Notes: generated by a model from the sequence alone, not told the origin. Positions 36,157-46,475 are shown, counted from the stretch's first letter. The stretch is 64,000 nucleotides of DNA from Novipirellula caenicola (GCF_039545035.1 NZ_BAABRO010000013.1:1-64000), one strand, 5' to 3'. Translations and numbers: made by a program.

Positions 36157-39100
36157 CTACGCAATGCAAGTGCTTGTATCGCAGTGACGCTCGATCATTT
36201 CGAACAGCGTTTCGGGTTGGATCGGTTTAGCCAAGTAGCCGTTCATCCCAGCCGCCTCGCAGGCTTCCCAAATCTGATCGTCGCTGTGGGCGGTCATCGC
36301 GATAATGGGCAGGTTCTTGCACGCGTCGCTTGTCTGTTCTCGGATCAATTTGGTTGCATCAATTCCGTCCATCCGTGGCATGTCGACATCCATCAAGCAG
36401 ACATCAAAGGCATTTCGTTTCGCCAACTCAACGGCTTCCACTCCATCGCTGGCCACGACAACCTCGTAGCCTTTCATCTCCAAAATCCCCATGATCACTT
36501 CTTGATTGATCTCTCCGTCTTCGGCGACCAGGATACGCGTTGCGGAAACGGCCGCGTCCTTTTCCTGAGTGACCTCCCGCTGGCCCGGCGCATCGTCCAT
36601 GGGAGCGGAGGCGAGTTGGTCAAGCAGATTGGGTTTCCGCCGTATCGATAACGCTTCGCTCTCGATCCGCGATTCCTGCTCATCGATTGCAGATGAATTT
36701 TGGGTTGCGGTGGTGTCCTGGGAAATGTCGTAACGGAGCTCAGGATCACGACGCAGCAGGCCGGTCGTTTTTGCCAACAGATCACTTGCCAGCACCGGTT
36801 TTCGCAATTCCGCGGACCACTCACCACGCTGAACCTCAAGTGTCGCGTGAGCCGGCAGCAGGAACAGACATGGGATATTCAATTCGGCACATTGATCGGC
36901 CAGTTGTTCGATTCGATCGCAGCCAAAGATCACCAAGTCCCATTGGCAATCAAAGAAACTGGCATCAAATTTCCATTCGCCACACTCCGAGCGGCATGGC
37001 CACACGCGAGCATTGGCACCGATCGATTCGAGAGCCGACTCGATGGCCCGTGCGGATGCGTCCAGCGGATCGATGATCGCCACACGCGGATTGCCAAGCA
37101 CCGGGCACGGTTCGCCATGGGGTTGTTCGTCAGCCAATTCCAATGGCAACAGCACCGTGAACGTGCTTCCGACACCGACAACGCTTCGCAATTCAATCGT
37201 GCCTTGCATGCGTTCGGCAAGTTCACGACAAATCGCCAAGCCAAGTCCGGTGCCACCATACCGCCGCGTCGTGCTGCTATCGGCCTGCGAAAACGACTCA
37301 AACACCTTGCCCTGTTGCTCGACCGGAATCCCGATCCCACTGTCCTGGACCTCGATCGACAACAGATCCTCGCCATCATTGACATGCAACGTCGTGATGG
37401 TCAGTGAAATGTAGCCTTGTTCGGTAAACTTGATCGCGTTACCAATCAAATTCATGATGATTTGACGCAGCCGCGCCGAGTCGCCGAGAATCGCTTTGGG
37501 CAAGTGCGGATCGACATCGCAAACCAGCTCGACCCCTTTCTGCCAAGCCGACGCCGCCATCAAGCGACTGACCTCGCCCGCCAAGCGTTCAAGATCCATC
37601 GGAATTCGTTCCAATTCCATCTTATTGGCTTCGAGTTTCGAGAAGTCGAGCAAATCGTTGATCAACGTCAGCAGCGACTGACCGCTCTCTTCGACGGTTT
37701 CCAAGTATCCCGATTGCCGCGGATCACTCGATGCACTGCGAGCCAACCGGGTCATTCCGAGAATGCCGTTAAGCGGTGTACGAATCTCGTGGCTGATCGT
37801 CGCCAGAAATCGGCTCTTCGCTTCGTTCGCCGTATTGGCTTGCGCGATGGCGCGTCGCAATTGTTCCTCGGTGGCACGAAGTTGCTCGTTGCTGTTGGAA
37901 AGTTGGCCGGCACGATCCTCGGCGGCCTTGGTGCGTTCCAACACACGTTGCTCGAGCGTGTCATTCATCTGTTGCAGACGAAGGAATCCGTCGGCATTTT
38001 CGAGTGCGGCCCCAGCCAACGTGGTCACAAAGTCCGCGATTCGCCGCTCGTCCGCACCAAACAAATCTTTTAATTCAAGGTGAGTGACTAGGATCACCGC
38101 CACCGGATCACCGCGAAACGCGATCGGAGCCGCAATGGCGCTTCCACTACCGCCGCCGACATTGCTCGCATCGTAGTCCAAGCAAACTGCTTGATTGGTT
38201 TGCACGGCCATGCGGATCAATTTCTCGTTCGCTTCGGTCCGTCGCAAACACGAAGGTTCGCAGTCCTTGCCATTCCAAGGCTTGAACACCAGTTGGCTAA
38301 GGTTTTGATGGATCGTGACAACGTCGACATGTTGACCACGCAACAGTCGTCGTGCCGACTCGCTCGCTTCGGCAAACACTAAGTCGGACGAAAGTGCTTG
38401 AGCAATCCGGCGACCCGATTTCAAGACCGTGACGAAACGATCGGCCAGCGATAGATTCGTCGATGTCAATCTAGAATCCTTCCCTTCGTCACTAGTGGAG
38501 GGATACTGTTGTTTGAGTTCGGATAATCGCAACGAGAGCGGTTCTGGAAACGCGCCAAAGTAGTCCACTTCGCGTTCGTAAAGCGTTTGCAACAATTGTA
38601 ACGAGTCGCGTTCTTCGACCGCTTGCGACAATCGCTTGGCAACCTTCAAACTGGATCGAAGCTGATTTGCGGCGCGACGCGTGTTGCCACGAATCAAATG
38701 CAGAATGGCAATTTCACGACGAACGTGAGCCAGATCGGCGGGGAAGCCCCGCGCCAATCTGGCGGCTTTGCGTAGCGCCGATTGTGTCTCCCGCAACTGT
38801 TTGCGGAAACAGCGGCCATCGCGACGATCAATCAATTCGAGTTGACGTCGCATCGCGGTACCCAACCACACGTAACAAGGGCAGATGTACGTATTCAGGT
38901 GCCCCGCTTGTTCACAGCGTTTGATCGCATCCTGCAAAACCACGACCGCTTCATCAACACGGTTGTGATGCAACAGCATGACTGCGAATGCGAGCTGAGT
39001 TTGCGCGTGGCTTTGAGCGTCTGGACGTGACCGTGCCGCTTCTTCTAAAACAAGCGACAACGACAACGTTTGCGGAGTGGTGCGAGCCCAAACATCCAAG

Positions 39101-42100
39101 CTGATCCCGGTGGCTTGTCGGTCCCCGATTTGACGGCCTGATTCAAACATTTGCGAAGCCAACTCGGCCGCTTCGGCATACCGCCCGATACGATACAGCG
39201 CGTTGGCCTTCTGGTATCGCGCCATGTTCATTTCCCACACGTCGCCGGTTTGACGCAATAGATCCACAGCACGCTTGGACGTCACGATGGCGTCGTCGAA
39301 ACGACACTCGGCCAGCATCACGACGCTGTGGTAGTGATGCGATTGCCCCTGGCCCCACACGTCGTTTCGCGAGGTGCGAATCGCCAACGACCGTTTGGCG
39401 TAGCGGTTGGCGCGTTTGAACCACCTCAACAAACTCATCACAGGTCCATGTTCGCTGTAGAACGCCGCGAGCGTCTCGGAGGGGACGAACCGTTCGGCCT
39501 CGTTCAATGAACGCAAATGGTTCCCTAATGTCCATAGCGTGTGGCGACTAAACCAATAGACCCGCGACAAACGGCTGAGTAGTTCAAGTCGCAAACAATC
39601 AATTTCGGACAACGATGCATTGCGAGCGAACCAGCGGGAGGGCAAGTAGCTATGGATCACTTGGAAGAAAATTTGTGCGATCAACCCACAAAACATCGTA
39701 AACACGTTTCCCGGAACTCGGATTCCGGTCACCGCTAACGCCTGTTCATATTGCGCAGCGGCCTCATTGAAACGTCCGCGTTTAAACGCCACCTCGCCTA
39801 TCTGCTGTTGGATTCGAGCCCGTTCCAGCGGCGTGTCGGCCAACTCCAACGCTTCGTACAGATGGTCGGCGGCTTGGTTGTAGCGGCCGGCCAACAAGTG
39901 AATTGTTCCCAGCCCTTCAAAGATCTCGAGTCCTGTGTCTCGGTCTTCACTCGAGAACCAGCGTTTGGCGATCTCGAGCTGATCCTGTGCGACCGATAAC
40001 GAGAACCGCTGACGTGCCGCCCGAGCCGCTTGCAGCGACGTGGTGAGCGCCAATTCCCCTTCGCCTGCAGCGTCGTAGTGGAACGCTAGATCGTAAAGGT
40101 TCTCGGGATCATGTTGGCACAGGTAGGCCACCGCTTGCTTGTGGATGCCGCGGTGTTCGACCGGATCGAGATGCTTGCGAAGCTGTTGATGGATCGGATC
40201 ATTGGCAAACGAGAACCATCCCGCCCGCGTATCACGCCACAAGATACGTCGGCCCAGTGCCTCGGTGACGACTTGTAGCACTTCCGCGTAGGGAACGCCG
40301 GTCACCGCAGTCAGCATGTCCAAATGAAACTGCTGGCCGATCACGGCGGCAGAGGCCAGAATCCGCATCGCGTGATTCGATAACGCATTGACTTGTCGGT
40401 CCAACAATTCGGCAAACGACTCGTCACCCCGCAGGGCTTCGATCAATTGCCCGCTGGAAATCCAGCCATCCTCGGAAAGAGTCACGACCTTTGTATCGAT
40501 CATCCGCCGCAACAATGCCGATGCCATTGTCACACTGCCATCGGCGACGTCGATGATCGAAGATTTAATTGACTCGGAAATTTTACCCGCAGTCGATTCG
40601 AGGTGCACTCCCAACGCTTCGGCCGACAGCCGACCTAGCCGAATTGGGGCGCCACCGAGCGTCATGTTTAACGATTCAGCCGATTGGCCGGTGACCACAC
40701 ACAACATCCGATGTTCCGGTGCCAAGGCCACCTGGTCCATGATCGTACGGATCACGGTACGGCTTAGGTCATCGGCAACGTCCAGATCGTCAAACAGCAG
40801 CACCACCCCCGCCGGTTCCTTGGCTAGCGCAGCAAACAATTCGGCCAATGCAATCGCCGCTCGCTGGCTGCCGTACGCTTCGGGTCCGGTATGGTCTGAC
40901 GAACTTGGCCACAGTGGCGCCAGCGCAGGCCACAATTCACGCAGTGTGGCGGTATGGTTCTTGGTACTCGCGGCGAGCCGAGTGGCGAGTTCGGGCTGTG
41001 CTTTACAAAGCTGCTCGATGGCCGACAACACGGTATCAAGCGATTGCAGCGGTTTTGGATTGGTGGCGGTGCTCGCCCCACCACGAAACACAAACAACCC
41101 TTCGGCTTTCGCCCGCAGCAGCACTTCGTCAGCAAATGCGCGTCGATGGGCGATTTCAGCTCCCGTAATCGCATGCAACTGAGCTTGCCCGGACTGTAAC
41201 GCCGCCATGGATTTCTGGATCGTTTCCAGTTCTTCGTCGCGGCCGACCAAGGAGGCTTCGGCCAATTCAGGACGAACATCACGCGTGCCGATCGCAAACG
41301 TCTTGGTCGCTGTGGATGGAGTGGTGTGTCGCTGGGCGATCGATTGCAAATCGTATAGCAAACCCGCCGCGGTCTCGTAACGATCCCGCGGGTCACGCCG
41401 TAATAAACGGGCGACCATATCGTCCACCGCCGCGGGCACTTGCAATCCGAGTTCACGCAGGCGTGGTGGTTCGAGACACAATTGATAATCGAAGTAGTCG
41501 CTCGCGTTGTTCGCTTCGATCGGGGCGCGCCCCGACAACATGCTGAAGAGAATCGCACCGACCGAGTACAAATCCGATGCGGGACAAACTTTTCGCGACA
41601 GCAGGCCACTTGATTCAGGCGAAATGAACACAAGTTCCTCGACCGGAAAGGCGAGGATGTCTTGTTGGGCATGCACGCTTAACACCGACACGTCACGCAG
41701 TTCCACTTGATTTTGTGGATCACAAAACACGTTTTGCGGGCTGAGCCAGCCGTGGACACGCGACATCCGATGCCAATCTTCGAGACACTTCGTCAATGAG
41801 ATTGCGTTTTGTAGTGTTTCCTGCAGTTCGAACCGACGCCCGGCAAGATGCTGCTGCAAGGGGCGTCCTCGCGGCACATCAATCACACGAACCAAGCGAC
41901 GGGGATGATCGTGAAATTCACGCTGTTTCAGACTCCCCATCGGTTGCTCGCGAACATTGTTTTGCCACTCCAAACGAAGCGACGCAAACCGCTCAGCATC
42001 AGCTTCCTTGGCGTCGATCCACTCGGCCAGAAAGTTTTCTCCTAGCGCATACGACTGCACACGACAACTCTTCACGAACCCATGATCCTCTACGGCTTGG

Positions 42101-42150
42101 ATTGCCGCATAGTTGCTTAATTCGGGCAGAGGAATCGGAACAGTGTTCAT
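36157..42150 (-). CDS. Giant hybrid histidine kinase (pseudokinase-STAND-TPR-GAF-HK-REC)
   Basis: 1997 residues, no membrane helix. The order is that of the cytoplasmic Ser/Thr-kinase/ATPase/histidine-kinase proteins. Residues 1-275: protein kinase fold, but the catalytic loop reads VHGWLSPQNVF, without the HRD Asp, and no VAIK Lys is evident. About 295-560: AAA/STAND-type ATPase beginning LVGRDEELETIQ, whose P-loop position reads ITGAEIAHRRAF, without GK[ST]; a Walker B-like VVLLFDDLD remains. About 650-1200: TPR-like helices. About 1240-1395: GAF-like domain. About 1455: His[16 protein letters not shown]. About 1563-1640: HATPase with NLIGNAIKF, DSGIGIP and GTGLGLAIC. A degenerate receiver follows, then an intact C-terminal receiver with Asp near 1918 in CLMDVDMPRMDG. 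The histidine kinase half looks active; the first two domains look like non-catalytic sensors or scaffolds. It is divergent from the methyltransferase gene. Confidence 0.9.
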   Translation of the reverse strand: MNTVPIPLPELSNYAAIQAVEDHGFVKSCRVQSYALGENFLAEWIDAKEADAERFASLRLEWQNNVREQPMGSLKQREFHDHPRRLVRVIDVPRGRPLQQHLAGRRFELQETLQNAISLTKCLEDWHRMSRVHGWLSPQNVFCDPQNQVELRDVSVLSVHAQQDILAFPVEELVFISPESSGLLSRKVCPASDLYSVGAILFSMLSGRAPIEANNASDYFDYQLCLEPPRLRELGLQVPAAVDDMVARLLRRDPRDRYETAAGLLYDLQSIAQRHTTPSTATKTFAIGTRDVRPELAEASLVGRDEELETIQKSMAALQSGQAQLHAITGAEIAHRRAFADEVLLRAKAEGLFVFRGGASTATNPKPLQSLDTVLSAIEQLCKAQPELATRLAASTKNHTATLRELWPALAPLWPSSSDHTGPEAYGSQRAAIALAELFAALAKEPAGVVLLFDDLDVADDLSRTVIRTIMDQVALAPEHRMLCVVTGQSAESLNMTLGGAPIRLGRLSAEALGVHLESTAGKISESIKSSIIDVADGSVTMASALLRRMIDTKVVTLSEDGWISSGQLIEALRGDESFAELLDRQVNALSNHAMRILASAAVIGQQFHLDMLTAVTGVPYAEVLQVVTEALGRRILWRDTRAGWFSFANDPIHQQLRKHLDPVEHRGIHKQAVAYLCQHDPENLYDLAFHYDAAGEGELALTTSLQAARAARQRFSLSVAQDQLEIAKRWFSSEDRDTGLEIFEGLGTIHLLAGRYNQAADHLYEALELADTPLERARIQQQIGEVAFKRGRFNEAAAQYEQALAVTGIRVPGNVFTMFCGLIAQIFFQVIHSYLPSRWFARNASLSEIDCLRLELLSRLSRVYWFSRHTLWTLGNHLRSLNEAERFVPSETLAAFYSEHGPVMSLLRWFKRANRYAKRSLAIRTSRNDVWGQGQSHHYHSVVMLAECRFDDAIVTSKRAVDLLRQTGDVWEMNMARYQKANALYRIGRYAEAAELASQMFESGRQIGDRQATGISLDVWARTTPQTLSLSLVLEEAARSRPDAQSHAQTQLAFAVMLLHHNRVDEAVVVLQDAIKRCEQAGHLNTYICPCYVWLGTAMRRQLELIDRRDGRCFRKQLRETQSALRKAARLARGFPADLAHVRREIAILHLIRGNTRRAANQLRSSLKVAKRLSQAVEERDSLQLLQTLYEREVDYFGAFPEPLSLRLSELKQQYPSTSDEGKDSRLTSTNLSLADRFVTVLKSGRRIAQALSSDLVFAEASESARRLLRGQHVDVVTIHQNLSQLVFKPWNGKDCEPSCLRRTEANEKLIRMAVQTNQAVCLDYDASNVGGGSGSAIAAPIAFRGDPVAVILVTHLELKDLFGADERRIADFVTTLAGAALENADGFLRLQQMNDTLEQRVLERTKAAEDRAGQLSNSNEQLRATEEQLRRAIAQANTANEAKSRFLATISHEIRTPLNGILGMTRLARSASSDPRQSGYLETVEESGQSLLTLINDLLDFSKLEANKMELERIPMDLERLAGEVSRLMAASAWQKGVELVCDVDPHLPKAILGDSARLRQIIMNLIGNAIKFTEQGYISLTITTLHVNDGEDLLSIEVQDSGIGIPVEQQGKVFESFSQADSSTTRRYGGTGLGLAICRELAERMQGTIELRSVVGVGSTFTVLLPLELADEQPHGEPCPVLGNPRVAIIDPLDASARAIESALESIGANARVWPCRSECGEWKFDASFFDCQWDLVIFGCDRIEQLADQCAELNIPCLFLLPAHATLEVQRGEWSAELRKPVLASDLLAKTTGLLRRDPELRYDISQDTTATQNSSAIDEQESRIESEALSIRRKPNLLDQLASAPMDDAPGQREVTQEKDAAVSATRILVAEDGEINQEVIMGILEMKGYEVVVASDGVEAVELAKRNAFDVCLMDVDMPRMDGIDATKLIREQTSDACKNLPIIAMTAHSDDQIWEACEAAGMNGYLAKPIQPETLFEMIERHCDTSTCIA

Positions 42151-42819
42151 TTGCGTGATGTTGGTTATGGCGTTGCTTCGGCGATGCCGAGCGTGATGAC
42201 GATGACGTCTGTAGCGGTCGCCCTGAAAAGGAGGGCGTGAATCGTCTTGTGGAAGCGAAACGTTTTGTTTTGCAGTAGCGCTTAGTCACTGCTGAGTAAC
42301 CACGCCCCCCAAAAAACGGATTCCGATGAAAGCGTTTGCGAAGCGAATGCGGGATGTTTGCGCCGCGTCCTGCCGAAGCCTAGATCACAATCCGAGTACA
42401 AGCGGCCTTTACAGCCAAAATAGAACTTTTTTTCAGCATAATTCGCAGGGACACCGACCCCTTCTACAGCAGGCCTCAAGGGCATGCCAAAGCGCATCCG
42501 ACGCGCAAGAATGCGCCCACCCGCTTGGCTTGTTCTGACGGTCATAGCGGTCAGTCAATAGAGTTGTTTGTTAACAAAACACGTAAGAAATTGCAATTTG
42601 CGCGGCGCACCAACCAGCTTCACTGGGCGTTACAACCGGAACGTGTCCCTTTGCGACGCCGACGACGAACAACACCTTGCATCAACTTGACAGTTGCCGC
42701 AGCTATGGAATATTGCTCGCAACCTGTTGGCGACACGATTATGTTTTGAACTTGCAGTGTTCATCCAACTCATCGGATCGCTGACTATTCTCTTTTTTCT
42801 TCGTAGGGGCAAACGCATC
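42151..42819. other. Divergent promoter region between giant kinase and methyltransferase
   Basis: About 670 bp. A hairpin CGCCCT/AGGGCG (42219-42237) lies about 70 bp upstream of the kinase start, in its probable leader. Short open frames have no recognisable sequence. An open frame starting with TTG at 42694 runs into the methyltransferase gene and encodes a hydrophobic stretch, which I take to be chance. Confidence 0.5.
42687..42716 (+). promoter_or_regulatory. Possible sigma70-type promoter for the methyltransferase
   Basis: TTGACA at 42687-42692 matches the -35 consensus. An AT-rich TATTGC at 42711-42716 is a weak -10 with an 18-bp spacer. It lies about 105 bp before the chosen start. 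Confidence 0.3.
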
Positions 42820-43857
42820 ATGAACGTGATGTCACAGGATTTTCGTAGACATGTCCGACCATCGGACGTGGTAAACTCGACTCGGATCAAAAGCGAGACA
42901 ATCTCGTCTCCTCAGAAAAGCAGTGTCGCTTATCTGAAAACCTTATTGGATCACGTCAACTCGGTGTTGGCGTCGCCCTCATCGGACAGCGACGCGATCG
43001 AAGACGCCGTGGACGTCTTGTTTCACGAGCTGCGTGACATCCGTCATGAATCGTCCAAAGACCAATGGGCCGAATTCATCAAAGTCGGGCGAGCCCATCC
43101 CGTTTGCCAATTGGTGCATCAAGACCCTTTCACATCGCGAGCGTTCAACAAGCCGCGTGGGTATGCGGGCGACGCGGTGATGATGGATTACATCTACGGC
43201 CGCGAAGAGGATTGGGAGCGTCCTGAAGCAACCCATGTCGGTTCCGCCGTGTTTAACTACACCACCGCCGCACCGGCATCGGCCGGCGTACGTGAACGAC
43301 GCTGTTATGTTGCCGAATTGCTGGACAAAATGGCTCGCAAACAAAGCGGCCAAGACGTGTTGGCCGTCGCGGCGGGGCATCTTCGCGAAGCCAGTTTGTC
43401 GTTGGCCGTCCGTCGCAATCGCTTCGATCGGTTTGTCGCGATGGACGCCGACGCCGAAAGTCTCGAAGAGATCAAGAACAGTTACGGACGCTTTGGGATC
43501 GATCCTGTGACCGCCAACATTCGCCAAATGTTGACCGGCAACCTCGATCTCGGTTCGTTCGATTTGATCTACACCACGGGGCTGTACGATTACTTGGCCG
43601 ATTCGACCGGGATGCGTTTGACCGCCAATCTATTCGATTGTGTCCGTCCCGGTGGAAAGCTGGTGATCGCGAACTTCTTGCCTGAAATTCGCGACGTTGG
43701 CTACATGGAAATGTTCATGGATTGGCATCTGATTTATCGCAGCCGCGGCGATATGTTGAAATTGGCCGACAAGATCGTGCAATCCACGGTCGAAGAGATC
43801 CGGGTCGTCGCCGAAGTCAACGAAAACGTTGTGGTCATGGAAATGACCAAACGCTAA
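42820..43857 (+). CDS. Class I SAM-dependent methyltransferase, PhcB-like
   Basis: 345 residues from the ATG at 42820 (MNVMSQDFRR), with AGGGG about 11 bases upstream. The N-terminal helical half contains FNKPRGYAGDAVMMDYIYG, a stretch I associate with methyltransferases annotated as PhcB-like, which make 3-hydroxy fatty acid methyl ester signals in Ralstonia. The Rossmann half has a changed motif I (DVLAVAAGHLRE instead of a Gly-rich loop), then FVAMDADAESLEE, FDLIYTTGLYDYLAD and LFDCVRPGGKLVIANFLPE. Later parts fit the same family. It is divergent from the giant hybrid kinase and convergent with the FadL gene, 29 bp apart. The methyltransferase fold is secure; a lipid-signal substrate is inferred from family likeness and context. 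Confidence 0.75.
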   Translation: MNVMSQDFRRHVRPSDVVNSTRIKSETISSPQKSSVAYLKTLLDHVNSVLASPSSDSDAIEDAVDVLFHELRDIRHESSKDQWAEFIKVGRAHPVCQLVHQDPFTSRAFNKPRGYAGDAVMMDYIYGREEDWERPEATHVGSAVFNYTTAAPASAGVRERRCYVAELLDKMARKQSGQDVLAVAAGHLREASLSLAVRRNRFDRFVAMDADAESLEEIKNSYGRFGIDPVTANIRQMLTGNLDLGSFDLIYTTGLYDYLADSTGMRLTANLFDCVRPGGKLVIANFLPEIRDVGYMEMFMDWHLIYRSRGDMLKLADKIVQSTVEEIRVVAEVNENVVVMEMTKR

Positions 43858-43886
43858 ACAGGCTTCGGCAACGCCAATGCCAATGA

Positions 43887-45203
43887 CTAGAATCGACGCA
43901 TCGCACTGACAAACACCATGTGCGTTTGCGTCGAGACGGTGGCATTGGAAAAATCACCACCGGGATAAGTACTTGTCCCGGTGTGCACGTCCGGTGCAAA
44001 CGCAAATTGATATGCGGTATCGATTTCCCATCCACTGTGCTTGAATCCATAACCTGCTGAAAAGTGGTGCTGTAGCGTGGTTTGCAGGTAGGTGGACGTG
44101 GTCGCCGCGGGAATCGGATTGTCTTGATAACGATATCCCAGCCGAACGGTTCGATGATCATCTAGGTCGCGTTCGTATCCCGCGCTGACGATCAAGGCAT
44201 TTTTCCACTGCAAGGGAAAAACTTCGTCGATCTTGGGGCCTGCGACGCTCTCGAAAACGGGATTGGTTGGATTGGTGAAGACAAGATTCGCGTTGTCATA
44301 GGCACTGGACCAATCTTCCCATTCGAAATCCAACCCGATCCGTTGACAAGAATCGACTTGGTGCATGATCCCGATGCCAACCGATTGAGCCCACGTCAAG
44401 CCAAACTCGACGTCATAGTAGCTGCGTCCCAGTGGCGTGATGTCGACCGCCGCTTTGCCATCGGCTTCGAATTCATTTTTGCTCTGATAGTTCACGCCGA
44501 TCGTCGTGCGATCAGTCAAAGCGTACTGAGATCCGCACGACCAAGAGAGGGCCGCCCCGGTGGCTTGGATATCCAATATCGTGGGTGTGCCACGTAGCGG
44601 TCCGGAATTCAAGTAATAAGGGCCTTCGATTTCGACGTGACTTACCGCCGTGCCAAGCGTGGCCCCGACGGTCCAGCGCTCGGTCATGCGAACCGAGATA
44701 CCGGGCAAGATGCGAACCAGCGCGCCAAAGGATTTGTAGGTATGATTGCCGGGCAGCGTCGCCGGACCTTGCAAATCGTAGTCTGATGCAAATCCCGCTG
44801 GGGCAAACGCACCAAAGCCCAACACAATGTCTTCGTTCCAGCGACGAGCCATCATGAAGTAGCCGAGCCCGGTCGGATTGTCGGCCGCATCGGTGGTGGG
44901 GTTATCGTCGTCCGAGTAGGACAAGTCCGTAAACAGTGCGACACCGCCGATATCAAGGTATGACGAATCACAGCAGCCGTCGCCAACCAGACCTAGCATC
45001 CCGGCTGCGTTGTCGTGCAAGATCACGCCGTTGTCACCAAAGCCGAGATTGGTTCCGCCGCGTCCTGCTTCGCGTGCGGACAACGCGTTACTAATCGTCC
45101 CCGCCGCGTCCGCGGGAGCCGCAAACAGCGCGGCGAACAATGGAATTGCCCACCACTTTTTTGACAAATGCGTTTGCCGCGCACGCCGATTCCGAATCTT
45201 CAC
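43887..45203 (-). CDS. FadL/OMPP1/TodX-type outer-membrane channel
   Basis: 438 residues from a GTG at 45203. A signal peptide (WWAIPLFAALFAAPADAAG) is followed by the FadL N-terminal hatch: SNALSAREAGRGGTNLGFGDNGV and HDNAAGMLGL, the NPA-like region of the family. The rest alternates strands in the FadL manner (FGALVRILPGISVRMTERW, GVNYQSKNEFEADGK, VGIGIMHQVD, RLGYRYQDNPIPAATTST) and ends with an aromatic residue (MRRF), as outer-membrane barrels do. FadL proteins pass long-chain fatty acids and other hydrophobic compounds. The gene is convergent with the PhcB-like methyltransferase and upstream of no close same-strand gene. Substrate is inferred. Confidence 0.88.
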   Translation of the reverse strand: MKIRNRRARQTHLSKKWWAIPLFAALFAAPADAAGTISNALSAREAGRGGTNLGFGDNGVILHDNAAGMLGLVGDGCCDSSYLDIGGVALFTDLSYSDDDNPTTDAADNPTGLGYFMMARRWNEDIVLGFGAFAPAGFASDYDLQGPATLPGNHTYKSFGALVRILPGISVRMTERWTVGATLGTAVSHVEIEGPYYLNSGPLRGTPTILDIQATGAALSWSCGSQYALTDRTTIGVNYQSKNEFEADGKAAVDITPLGRSYYDVEFGLTWAQSVGIGIMHQVDSCQRIGLDFEWEDWSSAYDNANLVFTNPTNPVFESVAGPKIDEVFPLQWKNALIVSAGYERDLDDHRTVRLGYRYQDNPIPAATTSTYLQTTLQHHFSAGYGFKHSGWEIDTAYQFAFAPDVHTGTSTYPGGDFSNATVSTQTHMVFVSAMRRF

Positions 45204-45371
45204 TTGGATGCCCCCAATCGTCCTTGATTATTTCAGCCCCATCAATTGACGCGTGGCGATTCTGCTACGCACAACGACTATTGGGATCTAATCGGTCGGT
45301 GGGGTTGTTCGGTCTGTCACGAATCGGCGTGATAAGCCGATTTGAGGGCTCGTCATTGTGGGTGGTTCGGG

Positions 45372-46475
45372 TTAGTTAATCTGTAACGCCCACGATGGCG
45401 TGGACGATGTCTTGATCAACGGCAGAAACTCGGAATCTTCGGTTTCCAGAGAATCATTCAGGTTTTCTTTGATCTTGGCAAACTCGTCCTCAAGTTTCAG
45501 GAAGGCGGTGACCATGTCGGGATCAAAATGCGATCCTGAACCTTCCTTGATCACTTCGACGGCCTTGTCGTGGGAAAACGCTGGCTTGTAAACACGTTCG
45601 CTGGTCAAAGCGTCATACACATCGGCGACGGCGACGATCCGGCCGCAAAGCGGAATCTGCTCGCCCGCCAAACCGTTGGGATAACCGCTTCCGTCCCATC
45701 GCTCGTGATGCGTCATCGCAATTTGATAAGCCATCTGCAATACGGTCGATTCGGGATGTGCGTCGACAACCGAACGCAGCGTATCGCCCCCAATCTTTGC
45801 GTGTTGGGTCATGATCGCAAATTCTTCGGGCGTCAACTTTCCCGGTTTCAGCAAAATGCGGTCAGGGATCCCCACTTTGCCGATGTCATGCAGCGGGCTG
45901 GTTTCGTAGATCGATTGAATGTAAATCCCGTCGATGGTTTCTTGGAACTTGGGCCACGTGGAAAGTTCGACGCATAGCAATCGGCAATATTCGCGGATTC
46001 GCTCGAGGTGGCTGCCGGTTTCGTTGTCACGGCTGTCGGCCAACTTGGCGAGCGCAAAAATCATCAATTCGCGGCTTTCCTGCAGCAATAGCCGCTCGCC
46101 CGCGCGAATTCGCATCAACATTTCGCTCGGACTAAAGGGTTTGGCAATGTAGTCATCGGCGCCGGCATCGAGCCCTTCGACCACACTTTCGGTATCGCAA
46201 CGTCCTGTTAACAAGATGACGTAGGTGTAGTCACACGAATTGCGAGAACGAATCTCGCGGCACAAATCGATGCCGTTCATGTTGGGCATTTCGACGTCCG
46301 AGATCACCATTCGATACTTGCCGGTACGAACGTACCGCAGCGCCTCGACCCCGTCGGAGGCGACGGCGGTGGAGTATCCGAAATACGACAGCGCATGACG
46401 CAGCGTTTCGGCGGCGATCGGATCGTCATCGACGACCAAGATATGAGTCGTCTTGCTAGTTAATTTCATGGTCAT
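45372..46475 (-). CDS. Response regulator with HD-GYP domain (RpfG-like)
   Basis: 367 residues. The N-terminal receiver has ILVVDDDPI, phospho-acceptor Asp60 in MVISDVEMPNMNG and the Lys in IAKPFSPSEML. The HD-GYP domain follows: HLERIREY, HDIGKVGIPD (H196, D197), MTHHERWDGSGYPNGL (GYP at 264-266) and VADVYDALTS. HD-GYP enzymes of this form break down c-di-GMP. The start ATG overlaps the stop of the upstream Hpt gene by 4 bp (ATGA), so the two are almost certainly translationally coupled; a second ATG six bases on is also possible. It has the layout of RpfG, the output protein of the diffusible fatty-acid signal (DSF) system of Xanthomonas. Confidence 0.93.
   Translation of the reverse strand: MTMKLTSKTTHILVVDDDPIAAETLRHALSYFGYSTAVASDGVEALRYVRTGKYRMVISDVEMPNMNGIDLCREIRSRNSCDYTYVILLTGRCDTESVVEGLDAGADDYIAKPFSPSEMLMRIRAGERLLLQESRELMIFALAKLADSRDNETGSHLERIREYCRLLCVELSTWPKFQETIDGIYIQSIYETSPLHDIGKVGIPDRILLKPGKLTPEEFAIMTQHAKIGGDTLRSVVDAHPESTVLQMAYQIAMTHHERWDGSGYPNGLAGEQIPLCGRIVAVADVYDALTSERVYKPAFSHDKAVEVIKEGSGSHFDPDMVTAFLKLEDEFAKIKENLNDSLETEDSEFLPLIKTSSTPSWALQIN

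Noticed and set aside
42694-42819. Hydrophobic N-terminal extension of the methyltransferase
   Set aside because: It would start at TTG without a ribosome-binding site; the ATG at 42820 has one, and relatives of this family do not normally have a membrane helix there.
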